A DNA stretch of 33,710 nt, from NCBI GenBank assembly GCA_025964985.1, contig JAOPXU010000236.1, forward strand, positions 1-33,710, given 5' to 3'. Each line of letters starts with the position of its first letter. Within the stretch, counting starts at the first letter, position 1. The translations under genes and the position numbers were made by a program. This document shows positions 27,032 to 33,710 of this stretch, one piece after another. Origin of the DNA: Nocardioides sp. (GTDB lineage: Bacteria > Actinomycetota > Actinomycetes > Propionibacteriales > Nocardioidaceae). The notes under the pieces are model-generated. The model had not been told where the DNA came from and searched no databases. It saw only the letters and a program-made list of their open reading frames with translations.

Positions 27032-27033
27032 GG

Positions 27034-28173
27034 TCAGGACTCCTTGGTGGACACGGTGGCGCGGGAGGTGGCGGCGCCGACGAGGGACCGGGCGAGCCCG
27101 GCGGTCAGGCGTGGAGTGATGCGGCCGCGGGCCAGCCCGAGCTCGACGAGGTCGTCGAACACCCGCTGGTCACGTGCCGATGCTCGCAGGCCCGCCTCGA
27201 GCACCCGGCTGGAGCGGCACAGCCGGGCCGCCGCGGCGGTGTGGCGCAGGTGCCACGACAGGATCGGCTTGGTGGCCTCGCGGTGGCATCGCCCGGCGCT
27301 CGACGGGTCGCCGGCCCCCAGAGCAGCCGCGGCGGCGCGGCCGGCGGCGATGCCGGTGGCGACGGCGTAGAAGATGCCCTCGCCGGTCATCGGGTTGATC
27401 AGCCCGGCGGCGTCGCCGACGAGCAGGACCCGGCCGTCCGAGGGGTGCCAGCGCGCCGACGACAGCGGCAGCTGGTGGCCGACCCAGTCGACGCCCGCGC
27501 CGGTGCTGCCGGGCAGGAGCTCCTCGAGGCGCTGCATCAGGTGGGCGCGCGTCGGCGCCTGCCGCTTCGGACGCAGGAGCTGGCCGTAGCCGACGTTGGC
27601 GAGGCCGTCGCCGCGGTCGAAGGACCAGGCGTACGCCGGCTGCTCGCCCCCGGCGAAGACGATGAGCTGGTGACCGCGCTGCTCGACGGGCGTCGGCGCG
27701 TAGCCGCGGATGGCCAGGGCGGTGCGCCCGCGCGGCTGCCCGAGCGAGCGCCGGATGACGGAGTGGGCGCCGTCGGCGCCCACCACGACCGCGTCGTGGG
27801 GCAGCTCGGCGAGGTCCTTGACCCGCCGCTGCTCGAGCCGCGCGCCGGCGGCCTGGGCGGCCTCGACGAGCCGGGCGTCGAGCACCTGGCGCGGCACGAC
27901 GTAGGCCGGCCGCTGCATCTCCCGGACGACGTCGCGCGGCCCGCGCCGCAGGTGCAGGTGGGTGACGGGCGTGCGGTCGTCGAGCAGGCCGGTGACACCG
28001 ACCTCGGCGAGCAGGTCGAGCACGTGCGGCGCGACGCCGTCGCCGCAGGCCTTGTCGCGCGGGAACGTCGAGCGGTCGAGCAGCAGCACGTCGAGCGACG
28101 GGTCGACGGACAGGGCGCCGAGCGCGGCGGAGGCCCCGGCCGGACCGGCGCCGACGATCACGAGGTCGCTCAT
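27034..28173 (-). CDS. Geranylgeranyl reductase family FAD-dependent oxidoreductase
   Basis: LVIVGAGPAGASAALGAL, RSTFPRDKACGDGVAPHVLDLLAEVGV, GRVLLVGDAAGLINPMTGEGIFYAVATG. Confidence 0.88.
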   Translation of the reverse strand: MSDLVIVGAGPAGASAALGALSVDPSLDVLLLDRSTFPRDKACGDGVAPHVLDLLAEVGVTGLLDDRTPVTHLHLRRGPRDVVREMQRPAYVVPRQVLDARLVEAAQAAGARLEQRRVKDLAELPHDAVVVGADGAHSVIRRSLGQPRGRTALAIRGYAPTPVEQRGHQLIVFAGGEQPAYAWSFDRGDGLANVGYGQLLRPKRQAPTRAHLMQRLEELLPGSTGAGVDWVGHQLPLSSARWHPSDGRVLLVGDAAGLINPMTGEGIFYAVATGIAAGRAAAAALGAGDPSSAGRCHREATKPILSWHLRHTAAAARLCRSSRVLEAGLRASARDQRVFDDLVELGLARGRITPRLTAGLARSLVGAATSRATVSTKES

Positions 28174-28997
28174 CCGGCGGCCACGAGCAGGACGACGTCG
28201 ACCAGGGCGATGACGACGGCCGCGCGGAACGGCGTACGGCCGCTGCCGGTGGCGGCGACCAGGGCCAGCACGGCGACCAGGCCGAGCGCGGCCCAGGTGA
28301 GCGGGTGGGGGTCGCCGGGGCCGAGCACCGCGAGCGCGGAGGCGCCGGCCAGCACGACGGCCGCCGCGACCCGCGAGGCCTGCTCGCCCATGCGGTGCGG
28401 CAGGCCGCGCACGCCGGTGCGCGCGTCGTCGGCCAGGTCGGGCAGCGTGTTGAGCAGGTGGGCGCCGACGCCGAGCGAGGCACCGGCGGCCATCAGCCAC
28501 CAGGCCGGCCAGGCCCCGTCGGGACCGGCGAGCGAGACGACGGCGGGCAGGCTGCCGAAGGCGACGGCGTAGGGCAGCCACGAGAGCGCGGTGGCCTTGA
28601 GGCCGAGGTTGTAGGCGTGGCCCATGCCGACCAGCAGGACGAGGTGGACCAGGGCGCTGCGCCAGCCCACGGCCACCGACAGCACGACGCAGGCGACCGC
28701 GGCGGCGACCAGGCAGCCGCGCACCAGCGCCGGGTCGAGCCGGCCGTCGGAGAGGGGCTTGTCGGTGCGCCCGACCACGGCGTCGCGGCGGGCGTCGAGC
28801 AGGTCGTTGCCCCAGCCGATGGTCAGCTGGCCGGAGAACACGGCGGCGGTGACGACGACCCCGGTCGTGAGGTCGAGGTCGGCGGCCACGGCCAGCAACG
28901 CCGCCAGGGTGGTGACGGCCATGCAGGGGCCGCCGTGCGCGGCCACGGCGAGGGCGGGCAGGGTGCCGCCCGTCGTCGGGACCGCGTCGGTGGTCAC
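28170..28997 (-). CDS. UbiA family prenyltransferase
   Basis: GTG 28997; first Asp motif WGNDLLDARRDAVVGRTDKPLSDGRL, second motif NTLPDLADDARTGVRGLPHRMG; multi-TM. Confidence 0.88.
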   Translation of the reverse strand: MTTDAVPTTGGTLPALAVAAHGGPCMAVTTLAALLAVAADLDLTTGVVVTAAVFSGQLTIGWGNDLLDARRDAVVGRTDKPLSDGRLDPALVRGCLVAAAVACVVLSVAVGWRSALVHLVLLVGMGHAYNLGLKATALSWLPYAVAFGSLPAVVSLAGPDGAWPAWWLMAAGASLGVGAHLLNTLPDLADDARTGVRGLPHRMGEQASRVAAAVVLAGASALAVLGPGDPHPLTWAALGLVAVLALVAATGSGRTPFRAAVVIALVDVVLLVAAG

Positions 28998-30049
28998 GGG
29001 TGGGACCGGAGGCTGACCGGGCCGCGGCGCACGGCGTCCCCGAGCACCTGCGGGACGCTGCGCTTGCGCAGCACCTCGGTGGAGCCGGACTCGGCGTGCG
29101 ACATGCCGGCGACGATCTCGGTGAAGACCTGCCGGGCGTCGTGGATCGGCTGCCAGCCGAGCTCGTCGCGCGCGCGGGTGCTGTCGAGGAGCGGCAGGGC
29201 GAACGCGAGGTCGATCCAGCCCGGGTCGAGCTGCTGGACCCGGGCCCGCCACGACGCGTTGACCGTCGCGCGCAGCACCGACGACGGCACGTGGACGAGC
29301 TTGGCGCCGAACACGTCGGCCATGATCTGCGCGGTCAGCGGCGGCTCGGTCGACAGGTTGAACGCCCCGCCGGCCTTCTGCTCCAGCACCTTGGCCACCG
29401 CGTCGGCGACGTCGTCGGCGTGGACGACGGAGATCGCCAGGCCGCGGTCGATCGGCAGCACCGGCAGGTGGCCGAGCACGCGGGCGGGCACGAACCCGGG
29501 TACGCCGTAGCGCAGCAGCGCGCTGCCCGCGACCCGCTGGCCGACGAGCCCGGGACGCAGCCGGGTCACGAGCGGGGCGGTGCCGGCGGCCTCGTGGGCG
29601 TCGAGCAGCCGCTCGGCGGCGACCTTGTGGTTGCTGTACATCGACGTCGGGACGCCGGTCGTCGGGTAGTCCTCACGCACCGGGACGTCGTCTCGGTGCG
29701 GCGCGTAGGCGCCCAGCGACGACAGGTGCACCAGGTGCGGGACGCCGGCCCGCTCGACCGCCTCCAGCACCCGGCGGGTGCCGCCGACGCCCAGCTCCTC
29801 GAGCTTGTCGGGGCGGTGCGAGGGCTGGAAGCCCCAGGCCAGGTGGACCACGGCGTCGGCGCCCTCGAACGCGGCGTCGAGGTCGGCCGGGCTGGCGGCG
29901 TCGGTCAGGTCGACGCTGCGCCACTCGGGGTCGCCGGCCTTCGCGGCGGGCACGCGGCGCGCGAGGCCGACGAGGTCGTGGTCGTCGCGGAGCCGGCGTA
30001 CGACGGCCGAGCCGAGGTTGCCGGTCGCCCCGGTGATGACGATGCGCAT
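28994..30049 (-). CDS. NAD-dependent epimerase/dehydratase family protein
   Basis: MRIVITGATGNLGSAVVRRLR, VVHLAWGFQ, YSNHKVAAERLL; 4-bp overlap with ubiA. Confidence 0.88.
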   Translation of the reverse strand: MRIVITGATGNLGSAVVRRLRDDHDLVGLARRVPAAKAGDPEWRSVDLTDAASPADLDAAFEGADAVVHLAWGFQPSHRPDKLEELGVGGTRRVLEAVERAGVPHLVHLSSLGAYAPHRDDVPVREDYPTTGVPTSMYSNHKVAAERLLDAHEAAGTAPLVTRLRPGLVGQRVAGSALLRYGVPGFVPARVLGHLPVLPIDRGLAISVVHADDVADAVAKVLEQKAGGAFNLSTEPPLTAQIMADVFGAKLVHVPSSVLRATVNASWRARVQQLDPGWIDLAFALPLLDSTRARDELGWQPIHDARQVFTEIVAGMSHAESGSTEVLRKRSVPQVLGDAVRRGPVSLRSHP

Positions 30050-30191
30050 GACGGTCCTTGTCTGTCGGGTGTCTGCCGCCAGGGACGGACGGTGCAGCAG
30101 ACCAGGTCTACCCGGTGACCGCCGCAGGGCGCCTCACCCTCGTTGGGAGGGGTGATCTGGCACCCCTGGTCAGGGTGACAGGGTGGAGGGC

Positions 30192-30740
30192 ATGGCGGCC
30201 TCCCCTGTTGACGACCTCGACCCCGCTGACGTGGTCGTCCTCCTCGACGAGGCCGGTACGCCGATGGGCACCGCCCCGCGCGCCACGGTCCACTCGACCG
30301 ACACCCCGCTCCACCTCGCCTTCTCCTGCCACCTGCGCGACGCCGCCGGCCGCACCCTCGTCACCCGCCGGGCGCTGTCCAAGAAGACCTGGCCCGGCGT
30401 GTGGACCAACTCCTTCTGCGGCCACCCCCGCCCCGGCGAGACCTTCGCCGACGCCGTGCGCCGCCACGCCCGGAACGAGCTCGGCCTCGAGGTCACCGAC
30501 CCCCAGCCCCTGCTGCCCGACTTCCGCTACCGCGCCGTCGACGCCGCGGGCATCGTCGAGAACGAGGTCTGTCCCGTCTTCACCGCCGAGGCCGTCGGCG
30601 AGCCCGTCGCCAACCCCGACGAGGTCGCCGAGCTGAAGTGGGTCGCCGTCGACGACCTGCTGTCCGTCGTCGAGCGGGCGCCCTGGGCGCTCAGCCCGTG
30701 GCTGGTCGAGCAGGAGCCGGCGCTGCGGCGTCTGCTCTGA
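30192..30740 (+). CDS. idi: Isopentenyl-diphosphate delta-isomerase, type I
   Basis: LLDEAGTPMGTAPRATVHSTDTPLHLAFSCHL, KKTWPGVWTNSFCGHPRPGE, RRHARNELGLEV; ATG 30192 behind GGAGG (alternative GTG 30183). Confidence 0.93.
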   Translation: MAASPVDDLDPADVVVLLDEAGTPMGTAPRATVHSTDTPLHLAFSCHLRDAAGRTLVTRRALSKKTWPGVWTNSFCGHPRPGETFADAVRRHARNELGLEVTDPQPLLPDFRYRAVDAAGIVENEVCPVFTAEAVGEPVANPDEVAELKWVAVDDLLSVVERAPWALSPWLVEQEPALRRLL

Positions 30741-30757
30741 CGGCTGCCGGCCCTGGC

Positions 30758-30789
30758 CGGGATTTCCCCGGCCGACCGGGGAAATCCCG
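30758..30789. terminator. Long near-perfect palindrome between convergent genes; probable bidirectional terminator
   Basis: 14-bp arms CGGGATTTCCCCGG / CCGGGGAAATCCCG, 4-nt loop CCGA, between idi and the FUSC gene ends. Confidence 0.7.
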
Positions 30790-30804
30790 AGCGGTGCCCG
30801 CCCC

Positions 30805-31905
30805 TCACCGCGGCGGCGGAGGCAACGCGTCAGTGGCCTCGAGCTGACCGAGCCCGGTGAGCATGAGCAGGTCGGCGACGACGGAGCGCAGCTGGGCGAG
30901 CACGACCTCGGCGGTCATCTCGTCGGCGCGGTCGACGGCGCTGGTGGCCCGGCCGAGGGCGAGCAGCTCGTCGCGCAGGGCGTCGGGGGCGCGGTCCTGG
31001 CCGAGCTCGGCGGCCATCTTGTCGACGGTGGCGGCGAGGTCGGCGGCGAGGTCGGCGTACGCCGCGGGGACCGGACGGCGCCGGTAGGCGCCGACGGCGA
31101 CCTGCCGCACCAGCACCCGGGTGCTGCGCAGGGCCCGGTCGAGCGGGTCGACGATGTCGGCGACCCGCCGGATCCCGGGCCGGTGCCGCACGCGGAACGG
31201 CGAGGACGCGACGACGGCCATGCCCTCGTCGGCGGCGGCCTGCAGGCGGCGCACGAGGTGGTCGGTGGAGCGGGCGTCGTCGAGGAGGTCGAGGCCGCGC
31301 TCGACGTCGCCGTCGACCATGACCTCCGAGGCCGCCCGCAGCAGCTCGCCGACCTTGGCGAGCACCGCGCCGGCCTGCTCGCGCGGACGCCGCAGCGGCG
31401 CGGACGGTACGACGGTCGCGGCCACGAGCGCGACCGCGCCGCCGACGAGGGCGTCGGTCCACCGCAGCAGCGAGTCGCCGGCACCCGGCGCCAGCGCGGC
31501 GACGAACAGCGCCTGCACGGCCGCCTGGTTGACGAACAGCGTCCCGGCGTCGAGCAGCACCGCCGCCGTCATCGCCAGCCCGACGATCAGCGCGATCTGC
31601 CAGGCCCCGGACCCCAGGCCGGCCACGAGCAGGTCACCGAGGAACACCCCGATCGCCACGCCGGCCGTCACCTCGACGACCCGGCGCAGCCGCTGGGCGT
31701 ACGACGTCCCGAGGCTCACCACCGCCGCGATCGGCGCGAAGACCGGGACCTCGTGGCCGAGCAGGTCGTGCGCGATGAACCAGGCGATGCCGGCTGCGAG
31801 CGCGCACTGCGCGACCTGCCAGCGCTTGTCGCGGAAGCGCTCGAGCCGCTGGCCGAGGTTGCGCCGTCCGCGCTGGCGGCCGCGCTCGAACCGGACGAGC
31901 TCCAT
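30805..31905 (-). CDS. FUSC family / aromatic acid exporter-like membrane protein
   Basis: ALAAGIAWFIAHDLLGHEVPVFAPIAAVVSLGTSYAQRLRRVVEVTAGVAIGVFLGDLLV, FVNQAAVQALFVAAL. Confidence 0.85.
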   Translation of the reverse strand: MELVRFERGRQRGRRNLGQRLERFRDKRWQVAQCALAAGIAWFIAHDLLGHEVPVFAPIAAVVSLGTSYAQRLRRVVEVTAGVAIGVFLGDLLVAGLGSGAWQIALIVGLAMTAAVLLDAGTLFVNQAAVQALFVAALAPGAGDSLLRWTDALVGGAVALVAATVVPSAPLRRPREQAGAVLAKVGELLRAASEVMVDGDVERGLDLLDDARSTDHLVRRLQAAADEGMAVVASSPFRVRHRPGIRRVADIVDPLDRALRSTRVLVRQVAVGAYRRRPVPAAYADLAADLAATVDKMAAELGQDRAPDALRDELLALGRATSAVDRADEMTAEVVLAQLRSVVADLLMLTGLGQLEATDALPPPPR

Positions 31906-31941
31906 CGCTCGATCGTGCCACGCGCCGCGCGGTGCGGGTCG

Positions 31942-32307
31942 TCAGCCGGCGGGTGCGGACTCCGCGTGCCCGGCGGGGTGGGCGTCGCGGACGTCGACGT
32001 GGAGCACGTGGTCGAGGGCGGTGAGGCCCAGGACGGTGAGGACGGGGTGGGAGGGGCGCCAGACGACCATCTCGACGCGGAGCACGCGGGCGCGCTTCCA
32101 AGCGGCGACGAGGGCGCCGAGGCCGGCGGAATCGATGAAGGTCACCTCGGACAGGTCGATCACGAGCATGCGACAGCCGTCGATGAGGGCCTCGCCGATG
32201 CAGCGGCGCAGCGTGGCGACGCTGAGCAGGTCGACGTCGCCTGCGACCACGACGGTGACGCAGTCGAGATCACGGGAGCTCGAGACCGCGAACGTGGACG
32301 TCCCCAT
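31942..32307 (-). CDS. STAS domain anti-sigma factor antagonist
   Basis: VVAGDVDLLSVATLRRCI, MLVIDLSEVTFIDSAGLGALVAAWKRA (DSxG phosphosite). Confidence 0.88.
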   Translation of the reverse strand: MGTSTFAVSSSRDLDCVTVVVAGDVDLLSVATLRRCIGEALIDGCRMLVIDLSEVTFIDSAGLGALVAAWKRARVLRVEMVVWRPSHPVLTVLGLTALDHVLHVDVRDAHPAGHAESAPAG

Positions 32308-32427
32308 GGAGCACCTCCTGATTCAGGAGTCAGTCTCACGGGTCGACGGCGTCTGGACCAGCACCTCAACAGGTGAGCGTGCGCATCACCCCTGTGGTGG
32401 TGGTGCAGCGCTGTCTACGTTGGGGTC

Positions 32428-33402
32428 ATGGACACCACCCGTCTCGGCACCTCCGGGCTGCAGGTCAGCCGCATCGCGCTCGGCTGCATGAGCTTCGGCA
32501 CCGACACCAGCGGTGTCGCCGGTGGCTGGGCCCTCGACGACGAGGCGGCCGAGCCGTTGTTCCGGGCGGCGGTCGAGCTCGGCATCACCTTCTGGGACAC
32601 GGCCAACGTCTACAGCGCCGGCACCTCCGAGGAGGTCACCGGCCGCGCGATCCGCGCCTACACGCGCCGCGAGGACGTCGTCCTGGCGACCAAGGTCTAC
32701 TTCTCGATGCACGGCGGCCCGGGGGGCTCGGGGCTGTCGCGCAAGGCGATCATGGAGCAGGTCGACGCCTCGCTCACCCGCCTCGGCACCGACTACGTCG
32801 ACCTCTACCAGATCCACCGCTTCGACCCGCACACGCCGGTCGAGGAGACGATGGAGGCGCTGCACGACGTGGTGAAGGCCGGCAAGGTCCGCTACCTCGG
32901 GGCCTCCTCGATGTGGGCCTGGCAGTTCGCCGCGATGCAGCACGCCGCCGACCTGGGCGGCTGGACCCGCTTCGTGTCGATGCAGGACCAGTACAGCCTG
33001 CTCCAGCGCGAGGAGGAGCGGGAGATGTTCGGTCTGCTCGAGCACCAGGGCGTCGGCAGCATGCCCTGGAGCCCGCTGGCGCGCGGCTACCTGGCCCGCC
33101 CGTGGGGCGGCACGACGAAGCGCTCGGAGGCCGACCCCAACGGAGAGCGCCACCGTGCGCCCGAGAACGAGCCGGTCGTCGCGGCGGTCCAGCAGGTCGC
33201 CGAGGCGCGCGGCGTACCGATGGCGCAGGTGGCGCTGGCCTGGGTGCTGCGCCACCCCGTCGTCAGCGCGCCCATCGTCGGCCCGACCAGGGAGCAGCAC
33301 CTGCGCGACGCCGCCGCGGCCGTCGAGCTCGAGCTGACCGACGACGAGGTCGCGCTGCTCGAGCAGCACTACACGCCGCGGCTGCCCTCCGGCTTCAGCT
33401 AG
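32428..33402 (+). CDS. Aldo/keto reductase
   Basis: RLGTSGLQVSRIALGCMSFG, FWDTANVYSAGTSEEVTGRAI, YVDLYQIHRFD, VSAPIVGPTREQHLRDA. Confidence 0.95.
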   Translation: MDTTRLGTSGLQVSRIALGCMSFGTDTSGVAGGWALDDEAAEPLFRAAVELGITFWDTANVYSAGTSEEVTGRAIRAYTRREDVVLATKVYFSMHGGPGGSGLSRKAIMEQVDASLTRLGTDYVDLYQIHRFDPHTPVEETMEALHDVVKAGKVRYLGASSMWAWQFAAMQHAADLGGWTRFVSMQDQYSLLQREEEREMFGLLEHQGVGSMPWSPLARGYLARPWGGTTKRSEADPNGERHRAPENEPVVAAVQQVAEARGVPMAQVALAWVLRHPVVSAPIVGPTREQHLRDAAAAVELELTDDEVALLEQHYTPRLPSGFS

Positions 33403-33403
33403 G

Positions 33404-33710
33404 TCACTCGCCGACGAGGGCGTCGTCGTACTCCCGGTGCGGGCGGCGTACGGCGGCCAGCAGGTCGGGCTCGGCGGCGCCGCGGTCGAGCACCCGCAGG
33501 GTGCTCCGCACGGCGTGCGGCGGCAGGGCGGCGAGCTCCTCCGCCCAGGCACGCGCGGCGTCGCCGCAGGTGCCGGTGGGCACGACCCGGTTGGCCAGCC
33601 CGAGGGACAGCGCCTCGGCGGCCGGCACCCGGCGTCCGGTGACGGCGAGCTCGGTGGCGACCCGCGGCGGCACCGCCCGTGGCAGGTGGGCCAGGCCGCC
33701 GTGCTCGGCG
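33404..33710 (-). CDS. Enoyl-CoA hydratase/isomerase family protein, N-terminus outside window
   Basis: Frame open to window edge reads AEHGGLAHLPRAVPPRVATELAVTGRRVPAAEALSLGLANRVVP, crotonase pattern. Confidence 0.85.
   Translation of the reverse strand, partial: AEHGGLAHLPRAVPPRVATELAVTGRRVPAAEALSLGLANRVVPTGTCGDAARAWAEELAALPPHAVRSTLRVLDRGAAEPDLLAAVRRPHREYDDALVGE

Noticed and set aside
25571-27370. 599-aa plus-strand ORF opposite the type III PKS
   Set aside because: Antisense artefact of GC-rich sequence; PKS catalytic residues are on the minus strand.

Overview
The window is high-GC actinobacterial chromosome. Nocardioidaceae-like is my guess from sequence style only; no marker gene settles it. 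Left part: a truncated HldE-type heptose enzyme plus a GT9 heptosyltransferase, a sugar epimerase, a CYP152-type P450 coupled to a SigB/SigF-type sigma factor, and a block of general-stress genes (PRC-barrel/DUF2382, DUF2382, YihY/BrkB, PPOX-like, DUF2945), then RecQ, SDRs and a GAF/ANTAR protein. Main finding: bases 14370-23321 (minus strand) hold a tightly packed nine-gene operon containing a complete mycosporine-like amino acid (MAA) pathway. It has mysA (DDG synthase), mysB (O-methyltransferase), mysC (ATP-grasp) and mysD (D-Ala-D-Ala ligase-like). These are preceded by a HAD-fold protein that has lost its motif-I catalytic aspartates, and followed by a TauD/TfdA Fe(II)/2OG dioxygenase, two glycosyltransferases and a WcbI-type protein. 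This suggests an oxidised and/or glycosylated MAA that may be undescribed. Directly upstream (23632-30049, minus) is a second packed operon: type III PKS, ICMT-type methyltransferase, two FAD/geranylgeranyl-reductase-like enzymes, UbiA prenyltransferase, NAD-epimerase and a ZIP transporter, with a divergent idi. It looks like a phenolic-lipid/prenylquinone meroterpenoid cluster. A two-hairpin ~103-bp direct repeat abuts the 3' end of the MAA operon. No tRNA, rRNA, CRISPR array or transposase was recognised.
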